The notes under the pieces: generated by a model | Databases searched by the model: none | Told to the model about the DNA's origin: nothing | Seen by the model: the letters and a program-made list of their open reading frames with translations, nothing else | Translations under genes and position numbers: made by a program | Shown here: positions 1 through 7,986 of the stretch, one piece after another | How the letters are laid out: each line of letters begins with the position of its first letter | How positions within the stretch are numbered: the stretch's first letter is position 1 | Assembly (NCBI RefSeq): GCF_000429585.1 | Contig: NZ_AUCD01000016.1 | Span: forward strand, 1 to 33,180 | Direction of reading: 5' to 3' | From: Atopococcus tabaci DSM 17538 | GTDB lineage: Bacteria > Bacillota > Bacilli > Lactobacillales > Carnobacteriaceae_A | DNA: 33,180 nucleotides

Positions 1-1
1 A

Positions 2-241
2 GCCAAAGGGGCTGGAAACTTAGCTTCCATTATTTCAGCTCGTAAAAACGGAACGCTTTTAGAAGCTTTGAGAGCGGAACTACCTGCATTTGAACAAACC
101 ATTGTCCCTGAATTTAAAGGGGCTGTTAGAGCTGTTTTGAAAAAGATTCATCGTCCTTCTATAGGGGTTAAAATAGGTGAAATAGCTAATTATAGTTCCA
201 CATCAAGTCCAATGGGACAACTGAAGAAAATGTTTGGGTAA
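2..241 (+). CDS. C-terminal 79 residues of an unidentified protein (5' end outside window)
   Basis: An open frame enters from the left edge and stops at TAA 239-241. The visible 79 residues begin AKGAGNLASIISARKNG and end SPMGQLKKMFG; they are lysine/arginine rich (IHRPSIGVKIGE in the middle) with no membrane segment. I do not recognise the family and assign no function. The frame is open over all 79 visible codons. Codons such as gct, tct, ata and aat are more frequent than in the genes to the right, so this could be the edge of a segment with a different history. It could be the end of a mobile-element or phage gene, but nothing visible proves that. No clear terminator follows directly. Confidence 0.55.
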   Translation, partial: AKGAGNLASIISARKNGTLLEALRAELPAFEQTIVPEFKGAVRAVLKKIHRPSIGVKIGEIANYSSTSSPMGQLKKMFG

Positions 242-318
242 TGAAACACACAGAACGAGCCATTTTAATATTAAAATTGAAGAGTTACCATCTCTAGAGA
301 AAAGTTTCCGCCAAAGTA

Positions 319-347
319 TTGACACATACAAAATCTAAATGTGTGAA
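319..347. promoter_or_regulatory. 9-bp inverted repeat, operator-like
   Basis: TTGACACAT at 319-327 and ATGTGTGAA at 339-347 are inverted copies with one mismatch, separated by 11 bases. The pair lies just upstream of the extended -10 at 365-373, a position suited to an activator or repressor site. A 16-bp perfect AT-rich palindrome (262-277) lies further upstream. No regulator is identified. Confidence 0.3.
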
Positions 348-364
348 TGATCGAGTCTGATTTG

Positions 365-373
365 TGTTATAAT
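365..373 (+). promoter_or_regulatory. extended -10 promoter element TGTTATAAT
   Basis: A perfect extended -10 (TGn plus TATAAT, 368-373) has no good -35 at 17 bp, so it would depend on the TGn motif or an activator. The predicted start is near 380, directly at the base of the inverted repeat 382-441. Confidence 0.5.
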
Positions 374-381
374 TACCTGTG

Positions 382-447
382 GACATGAAGATTCTCCTTT
401 GCTTATTTTGTGGTGATTTAAGTATAACGAATCTTCATGTCTTTTTG
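382..447 (+). ncRNA. possible short hairpin RNA or attenuator ending in a T tract
   Basis: GACATGAAGATTC (382-394) is repeated perfectly inverted as GAATCTTCATGTC (429-441), with a 34-base loop and then CTTTTTG. Preceded by an extended -10 whose start would fall at about 380, this could give a free RNA of roughly 65-70 nt, or act as an attenuator in the leader of the gene at 608. The loop contains TCCTTT, able in principle to pair with a Shine-Dalgarno sequence. The long loop is unusual for a plain terminator. No RNA family is recognised. Confidence 0.35.
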
Positions 448-563
448 TATTTTCAGAAATTACTGTGTGTTGCAATTCATTTTACAACACACCAGTTTTT
501 TTGCTTTACACCCTTCTTCCTCCACCCGTCCCAAAGAATCATCTTTCTCTTTTAGAAACCATG

Positions 564-572
564 TGGTAGAAT
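564..572 (+). promoter_or_regulatory. extended -10 TGGTAGAAT upstream of the gene at 608
   Basis: TGG followed by TAGAAT (567-572) matches an extended -10, and transcription would start near 579, about 29 bases before the GTG start at 608. The -35 region is poor. Confidence 0.4.
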
Positions 573-607
573 TTGAAAAGTGGAATGAATTACAAGGAGT
601 GTTTAGA

Positions 608-967
608 GTGAATGGGATTTGGATTATTGTCGTTCTATTACTAGCGGCAGCCGTCGGTCTGTTGATTGCATCCTTTTTCAAGAAGGATTCCGGCAACCAG
701 CTGCAAGAAGAAGTTGAGGAATTGTCCCTCGATATGCTTCATGACATACATATCATGAAACAACGCGTCAGCTACTTGGAAAGGGAGATGGGCTTCAAGT
801 CGCCTCAAGAAGTAACCGAAGAACGCGTCTTAGGCATCACAAAAAACCAAGTTGTCAAACTGTACACACGAGGATTGACTGTGGATCAAATTGCTGCTGA
901 ATTGAAATTGAACAGCGAGACTGCTCAAGCAATTATTGATGCATATATTTCTGAAGGTTTGGAATAA
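608..967 (+). CDS. small membrane-anchored protein with HTH-like C-terminus
   Basis: 119 residues. The GTG start at 608 is chosen because AAGGAG (594-599) sits 8 bases upstream and the protein then begins at once with a hydrophobic helix (IWIIVVLLLAAAVGLLIASFF). The frame is open back to 437, but that part has no ribosome site. After the membrane anchor comes a charged, probably coiled-coil stretch (about residues 28-65). The C-terminus, about residues 75-115 (VVKLYTRGLTVDQIAAELKLN...AQAIIDAYIS), reads like a helix-turn-helix of the sigma region 4 type. The layout resembles uncharacterised membrane proteins of Bacilli; function unknown. The next gene starts 15 bases downstream, so the two are probably co-transcribed. 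Confidence 0.75.
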   Translation: MNGIWIIVVLLLAAAVGLLIASFFKKDSGNQLQEEVEELSLDMLHDIHIMKQRVSYLEREMGFKSPQEVTEERVLGITKNQVVKLYTRGLTVDQIAAELKLNSETAQAIIDAYISEGLE

Positions 968-982
968 GAAAGGAACAATGCA

Positions 983-1498
983 ATGAAATTAGACAAAACC
1001 GCCTTGCGTTTTCTTGCCCTTGGCTTTTTCGTTTCCGCAATTCTTCTTTCTGTATATGGTGTATTGTCTCCAGGTTCTTCTCTCTCAGCAGAAGAGCAAT
1101 CTTACAAAGTGAGATATGAGGAACTCGTAGCAGAAACCAACTCATCCAGTGACAGCGCAAGTGTTGCCGAGCAACCTGCTGACAGCTCAAATGAGCCCGT
1201 TGAATCTACTGAAGACTCTTCCGCGGATGTCACAGACTCCAGCGAAGACGTTCAAGAAGAGCCTGAGAAAGAAAACAACACAGACGCTATTTCAACTGTT
1301 ATCGTCATCGAACAAGGAGATCCAAGCAGCTTCGCTTCCACACAGCTGCAAAATCAAGGAATCGTTGAGAGTGCAATTGAATTCAATAATTTCTTGGAAA
1401 ACAATAACTACACAGGAAGTCTCCGTCCTGGTTCGTATGAAGTCAACAGTGAGATGAGTTTTGAAGAAATTGCCAGAACTTTGATGGACGAAAGATAA
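983..1498 (+). CDS. membrane-anchored protein with short YceG/MltG-like domain
   Basis: 171 residues with ATG at 983 and AGAAAGGA shortly upstream. The order is one membrane helix (about 9-30), a low-complexity Ser/Glu/Asp linker (about 45-108), and a C-terminal domain (about 108-171). That domain, with VIEQGDPSSFASTQLQNQGI, LRPGSYEV and FEEIARTLMD, resembles the LysM-like substrate-binding part of MltG/YceG endolytic transglycosylases. It is far shorter than true MltG (usually 330 residues or more) and ends before the region where the catalytic domain would lie, so enzymatic activity is not expected. An outside-facing peptidoglycan-associated role is inference. It is probably co-transcribed with the gene at 608 and ends at a strong terminator. 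Confidence 0.75.
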   Translation: MKLDKTALRFLALGFFVSAILLSVYGVLSPGSSLSAEEQSYKVRYEELVAETNSSSDSASVAEQPADSSNEPVESTEDSSADVTDSSEDVQEEPEKENNTDAISTVIVIEQGDPSSFASTQLQNQGIVESAIEFNNFLENNNYTGSLRPGSYEVNSEMSFEEIARTLMDER

Positions 1499-1508
1499 CC
1501 ACAGACAA

Positions 1509-1546
1509 AGCCCTCCGCTGAATTTTTGAGCGGAGGGCTTTTGTTT
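1509..1546 (+). terminator. intrinsic terminator of the 608-1498 pair
   Basis: AGCCCTCCGCT (1509-1519) pairs with AGCGGAGGGCT (1529-1539), followed by TTTTGTTT. It lies 10 bases after the stop of the YceG-like gene. Confidence 0.9.
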
Positions 1547-1555
1547 GTAGCGTAT

Positions 1556-1599
1556 AAAAAGAGGAGGTCGGGAAAAATTCCCGACCTCCTCTTTTTTTT
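1556..1599 (-). terminator. terminator of the PBP gene, bidirectional
   Basis: A 14-bp perfect stem, 1561-1574 with 1578-1591, has a 3-base loop, As on the left and Ts on the right, so it can stop transcription both ways. It sits directly after the stop codon of the minus-strand PBP gene. Confidence 0.9.
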
Positions 1600-1603
1600 A
1601 GGG

Positions 1604-3793
1604 TCATTCCTCTTCGTTTGTCTCTGCTTCTTGATTCGCGTCTGCATCTGTCTCTTCTTGGTTCATAGCAGAATCATCCGCATTTTCTTCTGCCGCATTT
1701 TCGTTTCGGGTGTTTTCAAACTCTCCTACTTGGAAAAATGCGTCCATGACTCTTCTGGCAACTCTTGTATTTTCGTAGTTGGTGTTGCGCTCAGGCAAAT
1801 AAGGAACGACCACGGCAACGGCGATTTTAGGATCATCATAAGGCGCGTAACCAACGTATGTTTTATTGATTACACTTTCTCCCCTTCTGTCTTTCACTTC
1901 GCCAAAATATAACGCCTGTGCTGTTCCGGTCTTGCCGGCTGACTCGTATTCAGCCCCGGCAAACGCTGAACGGGCTGTTCCGTTGTCTCCGTTGACCACT
2001 TCATACAGTCCGCGGTGGACCCGTTCCATGCCTTCTTCACTGACGTTGATGGTGTTCAACACTCGCGGCTCTATTTCTGTCTTCAACGGTCCGACATTTC
2101 CGCCTTCATCGGTTCCACGAACTTCAGAAACCAAGCGCGGGGCTAAACGAGTGCCTCCATTTGCAATGGTTGAAATGTATTGAAGCAGCTGCATGGTTGT
2201 ATAGGTGTCGAACTGTCCGAAAGAAAAGTACAGCGCTTGACCCGGCTGGGTTGCTTGGCCTTTGTACCCTGTCTGTTCGTTCGGCAAATCAATTCCAGTT
2301 CTGGCGCCTAACCCAAACATCTCATAATATTTACGCATCTTGTTCACTACCATGTCGGTATCCATTACCAAAGAAGAACCATTTTGGAATTCGTTGATTC
2401 CCCCCATGCGCATAGCCAGTTTAGCCGTGTAAATGTTGGACGAACGTTCCAACGCGGTGATATCGTCCACACGAACCGATCCGCTTTGGTTAAAGAGTGA
2501 GCGAATCGCCGGAGTCTGTGCAATTTTCAGTGGGGTGTCAATCATCACATTGTTATCAGCTGTCAGGACACCGTCCATTTGAGCAGCCAGTATCGTGGCC
2601 GCCTTTACGGATGACCCCATCTCAAACGCTTGAGTGGTAACACCTTGAGCGTCGTCTATGATTTCGCCTGTCTCTTTGTCGATTTTCTGTCCGGTCATCG
2701 CCAAGATTTCACCTGTTCGCGGATCCATAGCCGCAACATAAATACTGTCGTTCAATCCTTGGTGGTTTTCCTTCAATGATTGCCGCGCAATCTCTTCCAC
2801 CTGTTCTTGGAAGGCAATATCTATCGTCAATACTAAGTTGCTGCCTTTTTCTCCAGGATATTGCTCAGTTTGATTGATAATGTCCCCATTGTTGTTTGTT
2901 TCTGTATAGGACTTCGCTTTTGAGCCTTTCAATACTGTTTCGTATTGCAGTTCCAAATTACTTCTTCCGACACGATCGTTGCGTGCGTATCCTTGAGCCA
3001 TATAGGTGAGGTATCCACTGTCCGGAACACCTTGTTCCTCTGTGGAGACAGTTCCAAGAATACTGCGCAGCATCGAACCTTGAGGATAGGTGCGTACCCA
3101 ATCGGTGCCGGTGTCAATGCCTGGAAGTTGCGATAAGTTTTCACTTACTGCCGCAATCTCTTCATTGGTCACATTTTGATTTTTGATATTGATAGTTGTC
3201 AGTGCATAAGCGCTGTTCATTTGCTTGTAGATAGCTGCGGCTTCTTGCTCTCTTTGGTCGAATTGAATGTCTTCTTCCGCCACTTTGTCCACTTGAGCTA
3301 AATACAGTTCGCTACCAGTGAGTTGTTTCTCTTCTTCAGACAGACGTTCATTGACTTCTGCCGAATGAAGTGCCAACCAATAATCTTCCAAATCCCGTTT
3401 GGACAAATCATAGTCCTCTTCGTTTTCAAATATTGTAACATTAGGCATCTCCATGTATTCCGCCAACTTGTAAGCCAACTCAGCCATATCTTTGCTGGAT
3501 ACACCGGTTCCCCGTGTGTATGTGATGGTTTGAATCGGTTTATTCCCAACCAACTTTCTTTGTTGTGCATCATATATTTCGCCTCGAGGGACATTACTTG
3601 TTGCAAGCGTCGTCTCGGTCCGTGCGACTTCTGCTCGGAATTCTTCCCCTTGAACGATTTGTAAGTATCCTAATCTTAATATCAATGTGGCGAACAATAA
3701 GAACACCATCAAAAATAGCAGATTCAAGCGAAAAGGGATATGTGATTTATGTTTTTCGCGTTTTTTCTTTTGTTTTCCGGTAGTATTCTTCAA
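1604..3793 (-). CDS. class B penicillin-binding protein (PBP2B/PbpA-type transpeptidase)
   Basis: 729 residues, usual for elongation-type class B PBPs of Bacilli. It cross-links peptidoglycan as a D,D-transpeptidase outside the membrane. A basic cytoplasmic start and one membrane anchor (about 21-44) are followed by the PBP dimerisation domain, which includes PRGEIYD near 69-75. The transpeptidase domain has the SxxK motif S394-S-V-K397 (Ser394 the acyl-enzyme nucleophile), SSN at 451-453 and KTGT at 621-624. The tail after about 690 is very acidic and Asn/Glu rich. The start is TTG at 3793, with AGAAAGGGG upstream; the next in-frame ATG would cut into the membrane segment. It diverges from yfhO. 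Which septal or lateral-wall role it has cannot be told from the sequence alone. Confidence 0.93.
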   Translation of the reverse strand: MKNTTGKQKKKREKHKSHIPFRLNLLFLMVFLLFATLILRLGYLQIVQGEEFRAEVARTETTLATSNVPRGEIYDAQQRKLVGNKPIQTITYTRGTGVSSKDMAELAYKLAEYMEMPNVTIFENEEDYDLSKRDLEDYWLALHSAEVNERLSEEEKQLTGSELYLAQVDKVAEEDIQFDQREQEAAAIYKQMNSAYALTTINIKNQNVTNEEIAAVSENLSQLPGIDTGTDWVRTYPQGSMLRSILGTVSTEEQGVPDSGYLTYMAQGYARNDRVGRSNLELQYETVLKGSKAKSYTETNNNGDIINQTEQYPGEKGSNLVLTIDIAFQEQVEEIARQSLKENHQGLNDSIYVAAMDPRTGEILAMTGQKIDKETGEIIDDAQGVTTQAFEMGSSVKAATILAAQMDGVLTADNNVMIDTPLKIAQTPAIRSLFNQSGSVRVDDITALERSSNIYTAKLAMRMGGINEFQNGSSLVMDTDMVVNKMRKYYEMFGLGARTGIDLPNEQTGYKGQATQPGQALYFSFGQFDTYTTMQLLQYISTIANGGTRLAPRLVSEVRGTDEGGNVGPLKTEIEPRVLNTINVSEEGMERVHRGLYEVVNGDNGTARSAFAGAEYESAGKTGTAQALYFGEVKDRRGESVINKTYVGYAPYDDPKIAVAVVVPYLPERNTNYENTRVARRVMDAFFQVGEFENTRNENAAEENADDSAMNQEETDADANQEAETNEEE

Positions 3794-3826
3794 TGAATCC
3801 CACCACCCCTTTCTAAAGCTTTTCCT

Positions 3827-3835
3827 ATTTTATCA
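3827..3835 (-). promoter_or_regulatory. extended -10 TGATAAAAT for the PBP gene
   Basis: Read on the minus strand, TGA plus TAAAAT forms an extended -10 about 35 bases upstream of the TTG start. The -35 region is weak. Confidence 0.4.
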
Positions 3836-3969
3836 AAATTCCCCCCTGATTGCTATGTACCGGAGAATCTTTCATTTCTTCTTCATAATTCTGTCAAATA
3901 TGATATTCTAGAAGGGAACGTTTGCCTCTGCACGACAATCAAACAGTAATTTCAGAGAGGAGGCATTGT

Positions 3970-6732
3970 ATGTCTGAACGTGTCAAAACTTTCACTTCAA
4001 AAAATTGGCCGTTTTTAGTTGCTTTTTTTGTGCCGGTGCTGCTGATGGGTGCTATTTACGCTTTCCAAGGAGTTTATCCTTTCGGTGACAGTACATTGCT
4101 GACAATTGACTTAGGACAGCAGTACATTGACTTTTATTCTGAATACCAACATACATTCCGTGACGATCCGTTGCGATTGATTTATTCCTTTACCAAATCA
4201 TTGGGCGGAGAAATGATTGGCATTTGGGCCTATTACTTGATGAGCCCATTGAACGCATTATTTTTGTTCTTCCCTTCTTACTCATTGGATGTAGCCGTCA
4301 CCGTGTTGACGTTAGTGAAAATCGGTTTGATGGGTCTTTCCTGTGCTTTTTACCTGCACAAAACTTTCGGCGGAAAATCCTGGCTCCTTGCTGTTTTTTC
4401 CATCAGTTATGCACTCATGGGTTACACCATTGTCTACCAATTGAACTTGATGTGGTTGGATGGCACCATCTTACTGCCACTGGCTGCGTTGGGGGTCGAA
4501 CGGTTGCTGAAACAAGGCAGCGGCCTCCTTTATTCCTTGGCTCTTGCAATGGTTTTGTTTACCAATTACTACATAGGGTACATGATCTGTTTGTTTCTTG
4601 TTCTCTATTTCCTTTACCGGCTTCCGTCCGCTTATTGGACAAGCAATGTGAAATGGGACCGTTTGGATAAACTGAGCTATGCACTTAAAAAATTCATTTT
4701 ATTTGTCTGGCACTCTCTTTTAGGAGCAGGACTCGCTTCCTTCTTATTAATCCCCGTTTACTCGTCCCTGCTGAACAGTAAAGCGGATTACACAAACGGT
4801 TCATTGGAATGGGAAATGGCGTATCCTCTCCAAGAAATTCTCTCGAAATTTGTGATTGGCGCATTTAATTTTGACCAGATGCCATCAGGTTATCCAAATG
4901 TGTTTATCGGCAGTGTGGCATTGATTTTATTTGTACATTTTTTCTTCAACCGCGCATTCCCTTTGAAGGAACGTTTATTGACAGGAGCTTTGACCATCCT
5001 GTTTCTACTTTCCGTCAATATAGAAGCATTGAACAAAATTTGGCATGCCATGCAGTTTCCTGTCTGGTTTCCGTATCGTTTCTCCTTTGTGTTCAGTTTC
5101 TTTATGATTTTGAACGGTTACCGCAGTGCACGGACGTTTGATTCTTTGCCGCCAAAGCATCTGTTGGTCGGCGTCTTAGGAACGCTGGCGGCAGGACTAT
5201 ATGTCTTCCAAAAAGATTTTGATTTCTTGGAACCTGTTCAAATTTTCCTTTCTTGTTTGTTTACCATAGGAGTCTTGACGTTGTTGATGCTGACAAAGAG
5301 AAAGTGGCGGTGGATTGCGCCGGTCTTGTTCCTTTTTGCAGCCACTGAGTTGACTGCGAACGCAGCCATCACGTTGTCTCGTCTGGGGCATGTAAAGCAC
5401 TCTTCTTTCACATACTCCCAGTATTTATTGGACAAAATCGTGGATCCGATTCAATTGCAGGACGACGGATTGTACCGAATTGAAAAAACCTTTCACCGTT
5501 CAAAGAATGACAGCCATCAAGCCGATTACAACAGTGTCACTCATTTCAGCTCAACGTATGAAAGTGACATGCCGGTGTTTTTTGAAAAATTGGGGCTTCC
5601 GGCCGGAAATGGCTTTTCAGTTTATTCAAACGGCACGCTTTTTACAGATGCATTCTTTGGAATCAAATATTATATTTCCGATAAAGAGACGCATGCGCAT
5701 CCCTATCACCTTCTTCCCAGCAAAAAAGTGCGGGAAGCATGGATGACACCAACAGAAATGCAGCTGGAAAACAAGTGGACACCAAAACCGGTTGGAAGAC
5801 CTCTTTCTTACTCACTGGATGTTGTCCAGACCAAGCCGGATGTCCAATACTATCCGGTACTGCATTCTGTTGAAAATTTGGCAGATGTCAGATACAATCC
5901 CTATTCCCTTCCAATCGGCTTCAGCAGCGACGAAGCGGTATTGGATGTGCCGTTGTACAAAGATCAGCCAATCCAATTGCAGAATGCGATGTTCCGCGCA
6001 TTGAGAGGCGAAGACAACGAAGATCCGTTGTTTGTTGAAGAGGAATTTTCTTCCATCGAATATACCAACGTCACTGTTTCCGGCGGTGAATGGAGCAGAA
6101 AAGCTGTGAAAAACGACCCGGAGCAACCGGGAGCCATCACGCTTCATTTAGAAACCAATCCTCTGGATGCCTATTATTTAACGTTTCATCCGTCAATCAG
6201 AGATGAGGATGTAACCCTCACATTAAACGGAGAGCCGTTCCATCAATACAAAACGTATTATGATCAATTGGTGCTGAACTTGGCTGGAAGAAACGGCCAA
6301 GGGCATGTGACTTTCCACATCGAGCTGAAAGAAGAAAGCATCGATTTATCAGGTATGCAGCTGTATCGGTTGGACCACGAGCGATTCACGGACGGCATCG
6401 AGGAATTGCAAGCAGGCGGCATCAAAGTACTGGAGCACAGCAGCAATTCCCTCACAGCAAATGCCACGGTCAGTAACAATCAAGAGTTGGTTGTGTTCAC
6501 CCTTCCTTATGATGAAGGATGGTCCATCAAAGTGAACGGAGACTCGGTGGAACCGATAGAAGTGTTCAATAGTCTGCTGGCTGTCCCCCTCTCTCCGGGG
6601 ATGCACCGAATCGAAATGACATACCAGACGCCTTATCTGGCAGCCGGAATTTCTGTGAGTTTGATGTCACTTGCAGCACTTTCCGTCACCGTATTGCTGG
6701 AGAAAAAATATTCAAAAACACTCCTCTCTTAA
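3970..6732 (+). CDS. YfhO-family polytopic membrane protein, probable teichoic acid glycosylation enzyme
   Basis: 920 residues. ATG at 3970 is chosen because GAGAGGAGG lies just upstream; the frame extends to a TTG at 3922 without a ribosome site. The N-terminal two thirds carry about a dozen membrane helices, with an early extracytoplasmic loop containing DLGQQYIDFY that is typical of YfhO. A large soluble domain follows (about 490-890) and one last helix lies near the C-terminus. YfhO proteins are GT-C-fold glycosyltransferases; in Bacillus subtilis and Listeria they add sugars to lipoteichoic or wall teichoic acid outside the membrane. The exact acceptor here is unknown. It is divergent from the PBP gene and convergent with ddl, so the neighbourhood is devoted to the cell envelope. 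Confidence 0.9.
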   Translation: MSERVKTFTSKNWPFLVAFFVPVLLMGAIYAFQGVYPFGDSTLLTIDLGQQYIDFYSEYQHTFRDDPLRLIYSFTKSLGGEMIGIWAYYLMSPLNALFLFFPSYSLDVAVTVLTLVKIGLMGLSCAFYLHKTFGGKSWLLAVFSISYALMGYTIVYQLNLMWLDGTILLPLAALGVERLLKQGSGLLYSLALAMVLFTNYYIGYMICLFLVLYFLYRLPSAYWTSNVKWDRLDKLSYALKKFILFVWHSLLGAGLASFLLIPVYSSLLNSKADYTNGSLEWEMAYPLQEILSKFVIGAFNFDQMPSGYPNVFIGSVALILFVHFFFNRAFPLKERLLTGALTILFLLSVNIEALNKIWHAMQFPVWFPYRFSFVFSFFMILNGYRSARTFDSLPPKHLLVGVLGTLAAGLYVFQKDFDFLEPVQIFLSCLFTIGVLTLLMLTKRKWRWIAPVLFLFAATELTANAAITLSRLGHVKHSSFTYSQYLLDKIVDPIQLQDDGLYRIEKTFHRSKNDSHQADYNSVTHFSSTYESDMPVFFEKLGLPAGNGFSVYSNGTLFTDAFFGIKYYISDKETHAHPYHLLPSKKVREAWMTPTEMQLENKWTPKPVGRPLSYSLDVVQTKPDVQYYPVLHSVENLADVRYNPYSLPIGFSSDEAVLDVPLYKDQPIQLQNAMFRALRGEDNEDPLFVEEEFSSIEYTNVTVSGGEWSRKAVKNDPEQPGAITLHLETNPLDAYYLTFHPSIRDEDVTLTLNGEPFHQYKTYYDQLVLNLAGRNGQGHVTFHIELKEESIDLSGMQLYRLDHERFTDGIEELQAGGIKVLEHSSNSLTANATVSNNQELVVFTLPYDEGWSIKVNGDSVEPIEVFNSLLAVPLSPGMHRIEMTYQTPYLAAGISVSLMSLAALSVTVLLEKKYSKTLLS

Positions 6733-6751
6733 AAAAGAAAGGAGTGTTTTT
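6714..6751. terminator. bidirectional terminator between yfhO and ddl
   Basis: AAAAACACTCCT (6714-6725) pairs with AGGAGTGTTTTT (6740-6751). The yfhO stop codon lies inside the loop region and the ddl stop is at 6753-6755, so one hairpin serves both convergent genes. Confidence 0.85.
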
Positions 6752-6752
6752 G

Positions 6753-7852
6753 TCATACAGTTTCAACCTGCTTGTCTTTTCGTTTCTTCGCCTCATACTG
6801 CTCGATCCCTAAGCGAATCAATTCTTCCATCAATTCCGTGTATGACAGACCGCTGTGTTCCCACAGGCGGGCAAAAATGCTCTTCGAGAAGAATCCGGGA
6901 ATCAAATTGAATTCATTTAAGTAGACTTTCCCGTCTTCCGTCATAAATAAATCCGCTCTTCCCATTCCGTTTCCATCAATCGCTTGGAATCCTTTCAATG
7001 AATACTCCTGAAGCAATGCTTTTTCTTTTTCAGTTACTTCTGCAGGATACTGCTGTTTGGCACTTCGTTTGACGTACTTGTCTTCGTAATCGTAAAATCC
7101 GTGCCCTTTCTCTTTGACCAATTCTCCAACGACCGAGACTTTCAATTCAGTGTTTCCGATGATGGATACATTCAACTCACGCGCTTCTATGCCTTGCTCA
7201 ACGACCACCCTTCGATCGTAACGCAGTGCTTTGTTGAAGCCTTCCACCAATTCTTCACGCGAATTAGCTTCTGTGATTCCTATGCTGGAGCCCATATTGG
7301 CCGGCTTGATGTAAATTGGATAAGTCAGTTCGCTTTCGCACTTATCCAATACAACTCCAGTTTCTTCCTCCCACTCTTTTTCCGTGACGGAAAATATTCC
7401 GTCTGCGGGATACGGGCTTTGGAGAACAAATCTTGGGAAATAATCTTATCCATGCCACAGGCGCACGGAACCACTCCCGGCCCTGCATAAGGAACATCCA
7501 ATAATTCAAGTAAACCTTGAACGGTCCCGTCCTCCCCATTTGGACCATGCAGCAAAGGGAATACGAGAGAGTCCGGCTCTTTCTATTCATCAAAACTGAA
7601 CGCTTTCCCTTTGAACGGAGCGCCATAAGCTGTGGATTCATCTTCCAGAGGCGACAACTTCAATTGCTTTTCCGACTCAAGTTTTTCTGAATAAGTCAAC
7701 AGAGGGCCTCTTAACCAGTTCCCTTCTTGAGTGATATAAATCAGAGTCACCGTGTGACGCTCAAATGACACGCCCCTTAGAAAAGAAGCCGCTGAGTTTA
7801 CGGATACGTCATGTTCAGGAGATTTTCCTCCGTAGACTAAAAAGACATGCAT
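6753..7852 (-). pseudogene. ddl: D-alanine--D-alanine ligase, disrupted by an amber codon and a frameshift
   Basis: Read on the minus strand from ATG 7852 (AGGAGG at about 7860-7865), the three parts together make an almost complete Ddl of about 365 residues: VFLVYGGKSPEHDVS at the start, then LLHGPNGEDGTVQG, YIKPANMGSSIGI, KGHGFYDYEDKY and a C-terminal GRADLF...NEFNLIPG. Ddl joins two D-Ala in an ATP-dependent step for peptidoglycan. The frame is broken twice: an in-frame TAG at 7583-7585, with the same frame resuming immediately, and a one-base loss in the T5 run 7377-7381 (six would restore KKEWEEETG). The Tyr in EDKY is the type associated with D-Ala-D-Ala rather than D-Ala-D-Lac ligases. 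The gene is normally essential, so either another ligase exists or these are sequencing errors. Confidence 0.88.
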
Positions 7853-7934
7853 TGGTATCGCCTCCTATGTTTATAGTGGTTACCTCATTACAACAACTTG
7901 CAACCCCTTTCACTAACGTTTTCCACTGAGCACA

Positions 7935-7965
7935 AAAAGAGCCAAGGGTTACCCCTGGCTCTTTT
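7935..7965 (-). terminator. terminator of sodA, possibly bidirectional
   Basis: The stem is AAAAGAGCCAAGGG (7935-7948) with CCCCTGGCTCTTTT (7952-7965), with one mismatch. It lies about 20 bases past the sodA stop and upstream of ddl. Confidence 0.85.
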
Positions 7966-7986
7966 ACATGCAGCGTTGTGCGTGAT

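Noticed and set aside
437-607. Upstream part of the open frame before the 608 gene, starting at ATG 437
   Set aside because: That ATG lies inside the 3' arm of the inverted repeat and has no ribosome site; the AAGGAG before GTG 608 and the immediate hydrophobic start favour 608.
983-1498. Full MltG transglycosylase
   Set aside because: It is about half the needed length and lacks the region of the catalytic glutamate; only the LysM/YceG-like part is suggested.
7583-7585. Amber codon in ddl as a programmed readthrough or pyrrolysine site
   Set aside because: The second break (a frameshift 200 bases on) makes simple decay or sequencing error more likely, and nothing suggests pyrrolysine genes.
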